Source: Dryas octopetala | Taxonomy: Eukaryota; Streptophyta; Magnoliopsida; Rosales; Rosaceae | Assembly: GCA_963921425.1 (NCBI GenBank) | Contig: OY992833.1 | Coordinates: 16,471,738-16,535,737, forward strand | Length of the DNA: 64,000 nucleotides | Reading direction: 5' to 3' | Position numbers and translations under genes: made by a program | The notes under the pieces: model-generated | What the model was told of the DNA's origin: nothing | Seen by the model: the letters and a program-made list of their open reading frames with translations, nothing else | Database searches by the model: none | Shown here: piece after piece, positions 25,001-36,000 of the stretch | Layout: each line of letters starts with the position of its first letter | Position numbering within the stretch: the first letter of the stretch is position 1

Positions 25001-27945
25001 GCTTGCCAACGTGGTCATGGTGAAAAAGAACAACGGAAAGTGGAGGATGTGCGTGGACTTCACCGACCTGAACAGGGCTTGTCCCAAAGACAGCTTTCCC
25101 TTGCCCAGAATAGATCAGCTCGTCGATGCAACAGCTGGACATCAGCTCCTCAGCTTCATGGACGCCTATTCTGGGTATAACCAGATCCTCATGCACAAGT
25201 CCGACCAGGAAGGCACATCTTTCATAACAGATCGCGGCATGTACTGCTACAAGGTCATGCCCTTCGGTCTCAAAAATGCCGGAGCCACCTACCAAAGGCT
25301 GGTCAACCACATGTTCAGATCTTCCATAGGCAAATCCGTAGAGGTTTACGTGGATGACATGCTGGTCAAAAGCGTCAAGGCAGATGATCACGTCAAGGAC
25401 CTCTCAGACATGTTCGGAGTCCTGAAGGAGTATCAGATGCGGCTGAACCCAACCAAATGTGTCTTTGGGGTTCGGTCAGGAAAGTTCCTTGGTTATCTGG
25501 TCAGCCAACGGGGAATCGAGGCCAATCCAGAGAAAATCCAGGCTTTGATCAACATGAAGTCCCCCAAGGACACGCAAGGAAATCCAGAGTCTGACTGGAA
25601 GAGTCGCCGCCCTGAACCGGTTCATCTCGAAGTCTACTGACTGGTGCCTCCCTTTCTTCAAAGCCTTAAGGGGAGCGGGGAAGAGCATAGAATGGACCCC
25701 CCAATGCGAGCAGGCCTTTCAAGATCTGAAAAGGCACATGGGGGAACCTCCCATATTATCCAAACCAGAGGAAGGTGAAGAACTTTTTCTCTACCTCTCT
25801 GTTTCTGACTCGGCTCTCAGCTCAGTTCTGGTGAGAGAGGTCGGCGGTGTACAACACCCGGTCTTCTATACGAGCCGAGCCCTCGCCGATGCCGAGACCA
25901 GGTATCCAAAATTTGAGAAGATGGCTCTCGCCCTGGTCAGCTCGGCTCGAAAATTAAGGCCCTACTTCCAGGCTCACTCCATCGTCGTCTTGACTGATCA
26001 GCCGCTCAGACAAATTCTGGCAAAACCCGAGACTTCGGGTCGGCTCATCAAGTGGTCAATCAAGCTTGGCGAGTTCGACATCATCTACCGTCCCAGGACA
26101 GCCATCAAGGGTCAGGCCATGTCGGACTTCATCTGTGAGTCGACCACCTCGACGGAAAACCCACCGTGCGCCGACGCTACATAAACCGCGTCTGATCCGA
26201 ACACACACGGCGATCACGGCCAGGCTGATCTTCTCACCTGGACCCTCTACGTGGACGGATCTTCCAACGCCATGGGAAGTGGAGCCGGGCTTGTTCTGAT
26301 CTCCCCAGAACAGGTTGTGGTGGAGTATGCTCTTCGCTTCAGATTCCAGGCGTCTAACAATGAAGCAGAGTATGAGGCACTTATCGCCGGACTCAGATTG
26401 GCAAGGGAGCTCGGCGCGACCAAACTGAACATCTTCAGCGACTCCCAACTCATTGTCAACCAGATTTTGGGAGAGTATGAGACTCGAGAACCTAGCATGA
26501 CTGCCTATCTCAAGAAGACTCGTTTGCTGCTCGGGAACTTCCACGAGTACAAAATATCCCAAATCCCGAGGGTAGAGAACTGCATAGCCGACGCCTTGGC
26601 ACGCCTGGCCTCGGCCACAGACACCGGATCCGCTAGGCACGTTCCAGTCGAAATCCTGGACAGACCTAGCACCGCCGAAAACGAAGTCGCCGTCATGCAG
26701 ACCGAGGCCGAGCCGAACTGGATGACGCCGATCATCAGTTACTTGGTCTCCGGGATCCTCCCCCCAGAGAGGGACAAAGCACGTCTCATCAAGACGAGGT
26801 CGGCTCGGTTCAGCATGATCGATGGTCAGCTCTACAAAAGGGGTTTCTCCCTGTCCTACTTGCGGTGTGTCACTCCCCAAGAAGGTCAGGATGTGCTGAG
26901 AGAAATCCACGAGGGGATATGCGGAAACCACTCTGGAGGAAGAGCCCTCGCCTACAAGACGATCCGGCAGGGCTACTTCTGGCCGACGCTGAACAAAGAC
27001 GCGGATCATCTGTCTCGCGCTTGTGTCAAATGTCAGCAATATGCCGCGGTCCCCCACCAACCTCCCCAGTTGCTGACCTCCATATCCAGTTCCTGGCCGT
27101 TCGCACAGTGGGGACTCGATCTGATCGGCCCCATGCCGAAGGCAAAAGGGCAAGTAACAATGGCCGTGGTAGCAGTCGACTACTTCACCAAGTGGGCCGA
27201 AGCCGAGCCCCTAGCCACTACCACAGCCGAACGGATGGAGACCTTCGTCTGGAAAAACATTATATGCCGGTTCGACATGCCGCACACCATCATTGCGGAT
27301 AATGTCAAGCAGTTCGACTGCAAGAAATTCAGGAGTTTTTGTTCACGTCTGAACATCAACTTGCGCTTCACCGCTCCTTACCATCCGCAGTCGAACGGAC
27401 AGGTCGAGGCCATCAACAAGATCATCAAGAAGACCCTAAAGACTAAACTTGATAGTGCTAAGGGAAATTGGCCTGAACTCTTGCCAGAGGTGCTATGGTC
27501 CTACCGAACTTCCTATCGCAACTCCACGAAGGAAACACCCTATGCGTTGGCATTCGGAACTGACGCTGTCGTCCCGGTCGAAATGGAGACTCCTTCATTT
27601 CGAACCGGTACATACAATCCTGAGGCCAACGACACCGGACTTCGGCTCGGCCTGGACATAATCGAGGAGAGGCGAACCGACGCCAATCTCTGCCGAGCCG
27701 CTTACCAACAGAGGGTAGCCAAATACTACAACCAAAGGGTCAGGCTCAGGAGCTTCGGATTGGGCAGTCTCGTCATGAAGAAGAATCCCCTCGCCGTCAA
27801 GGAGAGCTCATTCGATCCGAACTGGACCGGACCATACAGAATTACAGGCATAGTCAAGCCTGGCACTTACAACTTGGCCACTCTGGCTGGGAAGCCTCTC
27901 AAGCATAGCTGGAACGCTGAACACTTGAAGACTTATTATCAATAA
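22005..27945 (+). pseudogene. gag-pol polyprotein of the gypsy element, four lesions
   Basis: Originally one long frame. The gag core is near 22980-23480, followed by a Cys/His knuckle-like region (CKYHSNHGHVTGDC) near 23758. Protease has VDGGSS near 24190 and reverse transcriptase has YVDD near 25348. RT-linked RNase H spans about 25780-26010 and a second RNase H (LYVDGSS...NNEAEYEAL) about 26240-26480. Integrase has an HHCC finger (ending CVKC), WGLDLIG, ADNVKQF and NGQVEAIN for the D,D,E triad. Lesions are TGA at 22791, TAG at 23484, a one-base insertion near 25581 between RT and RNase H, and TAA at 26182 between the two RNase H domains. Apart from these the frame is well kept, in agreement with young LTRs. 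The integrase has Val where Gly usually follows the second Asp-Asn. Confidence 0.93.
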
Positions 27946-28983
27946 AAATGCAGTTAGGCTCGGGGACTGTCCGACCTAACACTCATTCCAATCAATGAAA
28001 AGATGAACACATTTTGACTCATCTTCTTCTTATTTTTCGAAGAAAACACTGGGGACTCTACTTCTATACACTTCCAACAAAGAGGAAAGATCTAAGTGTT
28101 TCCTTCGAAAAAATAATGATCTAAGTGTTTCCTTCGAAAAAATAATGAACCCATGTGCCGAGCCGAAGTGCCATTTTCGGCCCGACGCTCGGTACATTAC
28201 AGACTCATCAGGTCTATAAACTCATGTGTCGAGCTGGCGTGCCACTTTCGGCCCGATGCTCGGCATATTACAGACTCATCAGGTCTATAAACTCATGTGT
28301 CGAGCTGGCGCGCCACTTTCGGCCCGATGCTCGGCATATTACAGACTCATCAGGTCTATAAACTCCTGTGCCGAACTGGCGCGCCACTTTCGGCCCGATG
28401 CTCGACATGGTACAGACTTATCAGGTCTATAAAAATCCCTGTCCGAACCGAAGTGACTTCCTACAGTCCTAACGTTCAACAGGATATTTCTAAAAGAAAA
28501 ATATACACTTCAACCAAAACTTTCATCGTGCATGCCGAGCCGATCTGAAAGTAGGTTTGAATATTTTTCTCAAAAAATAAAATTCCTAAAACATCTCAAT
28601 GGGTATTCCGAGCCCATCCGGGATCATTAGGGTTTTAAATTCCTACTTATCTTCATTATGCTTATCAAGCTTATCCGAAGTCAAGTAGCAATTTATCATT
28701 ACTTTTCTTTTCATTGCGATCGGGAAGCCGAACCGATCTCAAAATACCTTGGCTTTTATTATGTTTGTTACCTTTATCATTTTCTTGTTCATATGTTATT
28801 AGTTATGTCTTTAGCTTAGTTTCCGAGCTGAACTGACAACAACTTGTTTCATAAAAAGAAAATACTGATAAAATTAAACAAGATAAAATCCAAATATAAT
28901 TTGTTCCAAAATCAGTCAAACCCGAGCCACACCTCGGCTCGGGGAGAAAAGTAAAAACTTAACATAAAAATAAAATGCAGCTA
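27946..28983. other. Non-coding spacer between pol and the antisense gene
   Basis: About 1 kb, AT-rich apart from a tandem array at 28153-28436. A separate pair of repeats (GATCTAAGTGTTTCCTTCG, about 28 bp each) lies at 28089-28145. The 3' ends of the sense and antisense genes converge here. Confidence 0.6.
28153..28436 (+). repeat. Tandem array, four copies of a 71-bp unit
   Basis: Units start near 28153, 28224, 28295 and 28366. Each contains CACTTTCGGCCCGATGCTCG (or a close variant) and CAGACTCATCAGGTCTATAAA. Copies 2 and 3 are nearly identical and copies 1 and 4 more diverged, as expected for slippage or unequal exchange. Tandem arrays in this non-coding position are known from Tat-type elements. 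Confidence 0.93.
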
Positions 28984-31331
28984 TCATGCCGATCGCTCGG
29001 CAGGCCCCTCTAGGATCGGCTCGGTGGACTCCTCGGGCGTCTCCTCCCCAAGCTGCACCACCTCGACCCCGCCGATCTGCATCTCAGCATTGGGATCGGA
29101 TTCGGGGACTGGGGGGATTGGGGTCGGCTCGCAATCCGGCAACGGAGGATCCTCCTGGGTCGGCTCGGCCACTGCTGCCACCACCTCGTCGGACACCTGG
29201 TGAGCGGGAGGGGGAAGGTCTTCCTGCCGACTTCCCTGGGTATCCTCCTCCTCGCCATCGGATTCGCCGAGGAATGAGACATCCCAATCCGGCCTCTTCG
29301 ACCGGATCGCCTCCAAAAGCTCCTGATACCCTTCGAAGTGGGCATCAGCCAGCGCCTGGACGCTCGGAAGCCCGGCCCTTCGCTCGGCCTCCTCGACGTC
29401 CTGATGGAGTTGCTCGACGAGTTGCCCCAGGTCGGCCGCTTTCTGCTCCGAGGACACAAGCTCCTTCCCGAGCCGAGCGACCTCTACCTCCTTCTCGGCT
29501 AGCTTGGACCGCAGACCTGCCGACCGATCGCGCTCGGCCTTGACCGCTCGCTCGGCCTCGGCCAGCTTCTCCTTGAGCTCCAGGATTCGTTCCCGAAACC
29601 TCCCCATTTTCGCCTCGGCCTCGACAGCGGCGTGGGCAGCTTCAAACTGCCTCAAGGCGAGCTGCCAAAACAAACAGAAATTATTAATCCGAACCGAGCG
29701 GATAAGCATAATCCGAGGAGAAAAGGACTTACCAACATGGCTTGCCGGGATGTGCTCAGGGCTTTGTGGCTGAAGTTCGGCTCCTTCTGACCGGCCCAGA
29801 GCCCCTCCTGTACCTTTGACGTCATCACGCGCTTGAGGCCCGTGACGAACGGCTCGAGGGAATGGTCTACTTCCACCGTCTTCAGGGGCGCCGAGCCAGA
29901 CGCTTCGGCACCAGGACCACTGGGCTCGGCCCGAGCTCTCTTCTCCACCCGGGCCTCGGTCTGGGGAGCCTTCCTCTTTTCTGCTTGCCGAGCCGGTCTC
30001 GGCGCAGAAGGTCCAGGCTGAGCTGTCGCTGCGACAGGAGCCTGGACCGGCTCGGCAGGGGCCCGCTCCGCGGCCCTCCTCTGGACGCTTCGAGCCGCCC
30101 TCTTCCTAAGACGAGCCTCCAGCTCGGTGGGCGCCATTCCCCTTTCGGCTCGCGGATTCCACCTGGGCACAAACCAGGAGATCCCACTCGACCTGATTTG
30201 GGTTTCCCCGAGCAGGAACTTGGTCGACAAGTATTCCGGGGGTGAGCTTCTCACTGCGGCGATCTGATCCCTGAGCTCGCCCCGGAGTTTGTATTTGTTC
30301 CAGCTAACTGCAAAAAGAAAACATGAAGAGTCAGTTTCCAAAAAAAAAAAAAAAAGCAAAAATAAACAAGTCACTCTCGGATCGGCTCTCCCAGATGTCC
30401 AGTGCCCACCTGGAATCCTAAATGCTCTAGGAACCCGAGCCGGAGTGGCACTGCTCGGATCGGCAAACTCACAATCCCCAGAGACGAAGAAATATCTCTT
30501 TTTCCATGTCTTCTGGGAGGAGGGATTCCCGCCGAAGAGTGGCCCCGAGTATGCCTGAAGGTTGTAAAATCCGAGCTCGCTCTGCTTCGACATCAGCGCG
30601 TAGTTGCAGAAGAGAAGATCCTTGTCTGGCACACACTTGTGCACCTTGTGCCACAAAATGTGCATAGACAAGATTATTCTATACACATTTGGGTTCAACT
30701 GGTGCGGCGCCGCGCCGATCGTCGCAAGCCAGTCCTGCAGGAAGGGGTGCAGAGGAAGCCGAACCCCGTTCTCGAACATCTCGGGGTACATTGTCACCCA
30801 TCCTGTTGGGGGTCGGCTCGGCTTCTCTCCCCCGATCGGCAACCTTGTCAGCACGGATTCGGGGACTGAGTACCTGTCCCTCAAATCCCCGAGATGATAT
30901 TCGGTCATCTCATTGGGGATCTGATCGGCCTTCCACGCCATTTCCTCGTAGAAGTCCGGGTCGATCGGACTCCCCGTCACCCCCTGGGCTGAGGTCGACG
31001 CCTCGTGACCCCGGTCCCTTTCATCTGAGCCCGAGGTGAGCCTACTCGGGACGGTTGCGATCGGCTCGACGTCAAGGGGTTCCTCGTCATCACCTTCGGC
31101 CACCCCTTGTTCCCGATCAGAACTCAACACTTCGGGGTTTTCCTGGTCCCCTCGAGCTCGGCGTTCCTCGCCTGGGTTGAGATCCAACGCCGAGCCGACC
31201 TCATCCAACTCCTCGGACAACCCGTCCCAACTCGCCTCACCCGCCGGTGGGCTTCGGCTCATCTCGGCGTCACTATCCCCCTCAAATGCCTCTCCCGAGC
31301 CGAGCCTACCACTCGAGTCACTTGTTGACAT
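28984..31331 (-). CDS. Antisense ORF of the Tat element (putative gypsy-type transposon domain plus coiled coil)
   Basis: Intact three-exon gene on the strand opposite to gag-pol: exons 31331-30410, 30307-29733 and 29661-28984. Both introns (102 and 71 bp) have GT-AG ends and the exons total 2,175 bases, or 724 residues. An in-frame upstream Met at 31382 would add 17 residues. The first part is Ser/Glu-rich and acidic. Roughly residues 120-305 (from DFYEEMAWKADQIP through PLHPFLQDWLATIG to TWKKRYFFVSG) resemble the plant family Pfam names 'putative gypsy type transposon' (Transposase_28), whose biochemical role is unknown to me. After a basic Ala/Pro/Arg-rich segment, exon 3 encodes a long heptad-rich coiled coil (about 500-600) and an acidic Pro-rich tail. 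It has no reverse transcriptase or nuclease motif. A TATA box lies upstream at 31659-31665. Confidence 0.85.
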
Positions 31332-31658
31332 GACAAACACTTTTCTCACCCTCTCTCTTACCCTTTTTGGATCAAAAAGCACTTTCTCTCAAGAACTCTC
31401 AAGAACACACACCCAAAACCTGAAAATGCAAAAAACTCAAAAATGAGGAGAATCACTTACTGGTTTTCCTCCGCCCAAAGTCTCCGCCCCTTACACACTC
31501 GGAACCACCTCGCCCACGACCGTGTCTGGTCAGATTCGGGATCGGACAACCTCTCAGACGGCGGTGAGAGAATGAGATTCGCGGAGAGAGAGAGGTTTTG
31601 CAGAGGGAGAGAGAGAAAGTCTGGAAATGAAAGTGAGGGAAGAGAGAGAAACCACCTC

Positions 31659-31665
31659 TTTTATA
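31659..31665 (-). promoter_or_regulatory. TATA box of the antisense gene
   Basis: TATAAAA on the minus strand, in the context GGGGGTATAAAAGAGG, with pyrimidine-rich sequence just downstream. Position and context fit a real core promoter. Confidence 0.65.
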
Positions 31666-31955
31666 CCCCCATGCAAACCGATCTCAGCCCTTCATTTTTT
31701 GGCGCTTCAAATCCCAGATCTTGACACCTGTCAAACATTCAAAATACCCATAAATGAGGTGACCCTTACGTTCCCCCATGCAGAAACCAAACGTCCCTTC
31801 ACCTGCCCCCAAGATATTTTGGCCAAACACAAGTCATCATCTGTTCGGATCTTCAGGAACGTGGACCTGTTGGGTTCGGCTCGGATCAAGCAACATACTA
31901 TCTTTGGGGAAGCCTTTTCACTTCAACTTCCAATCCACCACTGCCCGCTCGGACC

Positions 31956-31972
31956 GGAAGCTGGGGGACTCC
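31956..31972 (+). other. Polypurine tract
   Basis: GGAAGCTGGGGGACTCC directly abuts the 3' LTR, the expected position of the plus-strand priming site; it is purine-rich but not pure. Confidence 0.6.
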
Positions 31973-33051
31973 TGTTTGTGGGAAAACCCACACCGATCCA
32001 AACAGCCAATCATGGCTCGACACGTGGTAAGTCAAAACCAACCTTGGAATTGACTTTCAATGGTCGGACTTTGACCTCCACATCAACACTGCTCGGTATC
32101 CCATCATCACTGCTCGGTATCCCATCCTCCAGCTCAGCTCGGGTCTCTGTGCCGAGTCCTCCCTACACGGCCCGAGCCGAACCGATGACTCAAGGGATTG
32201 AGTGTTCATCTTTCCATGGTCATCCCAGTTCGGCTAGGCTCGGCTCGGCACAGAGACGATCTCCTTTCGGGTTCTGGCGTCGACCAGTTAGGGCTCGGAG
32301 GGACCCCTGTCTGCTGGATCGGCTCGGTCTGGAATCCCATGACCGATCCGACCACACATAGACTTCATGCATACGCATAAGGATATGTGTTCGGTTCGGC
32401 TCGGCCCTCCGCCGCCATTCCCAGGAAGATCACGTTGGGATGAACCGCCACACTTAAATGCACCTGACACAAATCCTCTGACAGATGGAATATCCAGCCT
32501 GCATTCATGACTATTGAGGTAGTTTGTCTGAACCTTCCAACCTTGCATTTAATGAAGCATTCAATGCAGCATTGAATGCTGAGGAGGTGAGTAGCTGTGC
32601 ATGCAACTAGTTCTGACCAGACGCGTGGGACTCTGGCAACCATTCATTCACATGCAGGTAACTTACTCATCAAGACTCCCTTTGCTTATATATATCAACT
32701 CATGTGTGCAAAAACAGATCGATGAATCCATCTACAAAAACACTTATACAGAAATCCCTACTCACCAAAGAGCATACCCAACTTACTGAGAATAACCCAG
32801 AACATTTGCCTTGTTCTTCTCATTCTCCCAAGTTCATCCTTTGTTCTTCCTCACCTATCATCAAACACCATCACTGATTTCATCATCGGAGCGTGTTTGG
32901 CTGGTACCACATTGGTCCATCTCCTTTGATCTTGTGTTTGTCTACAGGAAGATCCCAATCAATATTCATATCATCATCCAGCAGGGCTTCGGATCAGCCA
33001 GGTCACTACCCCTAAGTTGTTGTAACTTTTTTACGGAAATTTGCATCAACA
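31973..33051 (+). repeat. 3' LTR of the gypsy element
   Basis: 1,079 bp with the same ends as the 5' LTR. It is 21 bp longer because the segment around CACTGCTCGGTATCCCATC is duplicated near 32084-32126. Otherwise there are 11 substitutions. Plus-strand transcription leaving this LTR would run antisense through gene A. Confidence 0.95.
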
Positions 33052-33056
33052 GGTTT
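33052..33056. repeat. Gypsy target-site duplication, right copy
   Basis: GGTTT directly after the 3' LTR, followed by the remaining exon 2 sequence CTTTCTTGTGAC of gene A. Confidence 0.95.
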
Positions 33057-36000
33057 CTTTCTTGTGACAATTTCTAACAACATAATTCCAAAACTATAAA
33101 CGTCACCCTTGGCAGACACTGTTCCTTCCGAACCATACTCTGTCAAAATTCACAGTAGTTGGGAAACTATAGCATTATTAAACCATATAATGCAAACTTT
33201 TCAGACATATACCCACATGCAAATTCAAATGTCACGATGCTTTTTAACAAGAATGATTAATTGCACTTACTTTCAGTAGATTTAGAAGATTTAACTAGTA
33301 ATTTGTAAAGATTGATAAAAGTCACTTTTTGCTTGTTTCCTTTATACCTACATCAACTTGTGATTTTAAGGAAATAGATTGTCAGAGAGTAAAACTGAAC
33401 AGTTTACCTGTAGGCATTCGTTCCACTGGGTACCAGAAAAACAGAGAAGTAAAACTTAACAGATTACTTTAAAGACAGAAATATCTACACTAAAGTATAA
33501 GCACTTCGTTTTCAATCATACACAGATATTTCCTGATTTTGCTCTGCTATCCTCATTTGCAACATACCACAGTATCTAAAATGTTTGTGCACAAAAAGTA
33601 CACAAAACAAGAAACAAAAAGACAGAGCACTAACATGACACAAAACAATTAACTAGTGACTATCTAACGAAACCAAGCCATCATAATTTTTCTGACATTC
33701 TTATAGGAATAATTTACATGATTTTAGATCTTTTTGGTAAATAATTTACCTGGTTTTCAATGTTAATATAATACTGCATCTATAAAGTGTCCTACTAAGA
33801 CAAGGAAAATTACTATGCTGATTTAAATTAACAGCAATAAACATAATGGATTTACCTGGTGCAAGATAGCCAAGCGTACCAAGGGTTTTGGTATGTGTTG
33901 CATCCTTGTTTTTTGCTAAAAATTTTTGCAAGACCAAAATCTCCCACGTGTGCAACCATGTCTTCATCAAGAAGAACATTGCTAGGTTTCAAATCACAGT
34001 GAACCACAACTTCTGACTGACCATGATGCAGATATTCCAATGCAGTTGCAATATCCACCAGCACATTTACTCTTTGTAGAAGATTCAGACAGTAGTTGTG
34101 CGAGTACAACCACCTCTCAAGGCTTCCATTGGACATATATTGTAGCACCAATGCTCTTACCTCAGGGCTCGAGCATGTAGTTATGACCCTGACAAGATTT
34201 CTATGCCGGATTGTCCGCCATACGTTGCATTCTGCATCAAAACTTTTAATGGCACCCTCCATCTGCAAATTTAGAACTTTGACAGCGACAGTTGTCCCAT
34301 TAGAGAGTATCCCCTTGAACACAGAGCCAAAACTTCCCACTCCCAATGAGTTGCTTTCACTGAAGTCATTTGTAGCACGGCGGAGTTCTAGATATGATAT
34401 CATTTCATGCTCTTTTTTCGCTAACGCTTCAATTGAACTTGCAATGGCTACATTTTTTTTCCGGTATTGTGTCACCATATAAATGAGAGCTATGAGGATG
34501 ATTATCGATGCAATGGCTGGAAGAACATATTTGAGAAAAAGATATGTTTTCTTGGATTTTCGAGTGCCACGAATTTCGCAAGTTGGGACTCCAAAAACTG
34601 GTCTCCCACAAAGTGCTCTGTTCTCCAAAAATGATAGGGAAGTGAAGTTGACAAAAGGTCCTTTTGAAGGAATCTCTCCAGAGAGCTGATTAAAAGAGAA
34701 ATTCAATAACTTGAGAAATTTGAGTTCTTCAAGAGACTTTGGTATTGTGCCAGAAAGATTATTGTGTGAGAGGTCCAAAAACTCCAACCCTTTCATATGA
34801 CCCAAATTCTTAGGAATAGATCCTAAAAACAAGTTGTTTGACAAATCCAGGGAGTTTAGGCTTTGAAAAGCTTCTATGTTGCTTGAAATGTTCCCTGTGA
34901 TTTGGTTCCAAGATATATCTATCATTTGAATTGCATTCGACTTTTTCATGGTTGGAGGCAAGTATCCACTGAAAGAATTGGATGACAAGTTTAAGAACAA
35001 GAGACTCTCAAGGCTCCATACATTCACCGGTATTGATGAATTGAGTCTATTGGAATTTAGGAAAACTTTTTGAAGAAAACTAAGGTTTCCTACGCAGTTT
35101 GGGATCAATCCAGCAATTTTATTATATCCTAGTAGAAGATCTCCCAGGTTCCTGATAAGACAAAGCTCTTCTGGAATGAAACCTGTAATATTATTTATTG
35201 AAAGATCCAATCTCTGCAACATCTCCAATCCTCCAATTGATGATGGAATTTTTCCACTTATATCGTTGTAAGACAGGTAAAGGGAGATCAATTTTTTCAA
35301 GGAACCAATTGTCTTGGGTATATGACCCTTGATTTGGCACACTTGTGCGTAAAATAATTGGAGGGAAGAAGAGTAATTCCCAAAGGTTTCAGGTATGATG
35401 CCATTTAGAGGATTCTCACTCAAACCTAAAAGTTCCAGCGAACTGGAATTAAATAAAGAAGAAAGGAATCTAAGTTCAGGAACTCCAGGATCTCCTGTTA
35501 ACTTATTCCTTCCCAGAAAAAGGCTTTGGAGGTGGTTTAAGCTCCCAAGATTCGTGGGTATTGGTCCATAGAGTAAGTTGCCAAAAACCCAAAGCTGTTT
35601 AAGCTTAGTAAAATTTGAAAAGTAGGATGGGATATGTCCAGTAATTAGATTGTTAGAAAAATGAAGCCATTCAATGTTAGGAAGGTCAACTTTGGTGTAT
35701 GATGGGAAAGTTCCAGTAAGGGAATTAGATGATGCGGTGAAAGTTTGTAAGGAGGAGATGTTGAAAATTTCATGAGGTATTTCACCTGTTAGGCTATTTC
35801 CACCAATAGACAAATCAAGTAGATTAGAAAGACGCCCCAAATCCCTCGGAATACTTCCCGTAATGTAATTGGATGTAATATCAAAGGCTTTCAAGTTTGA
35901 CAAGTTACCTATTGTGGGAGGTATAGTGCCAGTCAACCTATTGCTGCCAAGATAAAGCTTTTCAAGATTTTGTAAACTCCCAATTTCTTCTGGAATACTT

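Larger units (their letters stand above)
31383..31972 (-). promoter_or_regulatory. Promoter and leader of the antisense gene, and pre-LTR spacer
   Basis: Read on the minus strand it contains TATAAAAG (box at 31659-31665) followed by CT-rich tracts (CTCTCTCTTCCCTC), like plant core promoters with a Y patch, and then the start codon about 280-330 bases on. On the plus strand its right end is the purine-rich tract before the 3' LTR. Confidence 0.6.
20863..33051 (+). mobile_element. Ty3/gypsy LTR retrotransposon, Tat lineage, with antisense ORF
   Basis: The 12,189 bp element has two LTRs (TG...CA), a 5-bp target duplication GGTTT, a primer-binding site and a purine-rich tract. A gag-pol region on the plus strand has the order gag, protease, reverse transcriptase, RNase H, second RNase H, integrase. 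A large antisense gene lies between pol and the 3' LTR. The second (archaeal-type) RNase H before integrase and the extra antisense ORF are known marks of the Tat (Ogre/Retand/Grande-like) lineage. It lies in exon 2 of receptor-kinase gene A in opposite orientation. The whole element is GC-richer than its surroundings and full of the word CGGCTCGG. gag-pol has four lesions, so this copy would need help in trans. Confidence 0.95.

Noticed and set aside
28986..29543. Plus-strand frames opposite the antisense gene (also 29862-31446)
   Set aside because: They are shadows in GC-rich coding sequence; splice sites and domain content support the minus strand.
31443..31724. Plus-strand 93-codon frame before the 3' LTR
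   Set aside because: It overlaps the antisense promoter region and has no recognisable domain.
33746..33979. 77-codon minus-strand frame as a separate gene
   Set aside because: It is the continuation of kinase A in the other frame after the one-base insertion.
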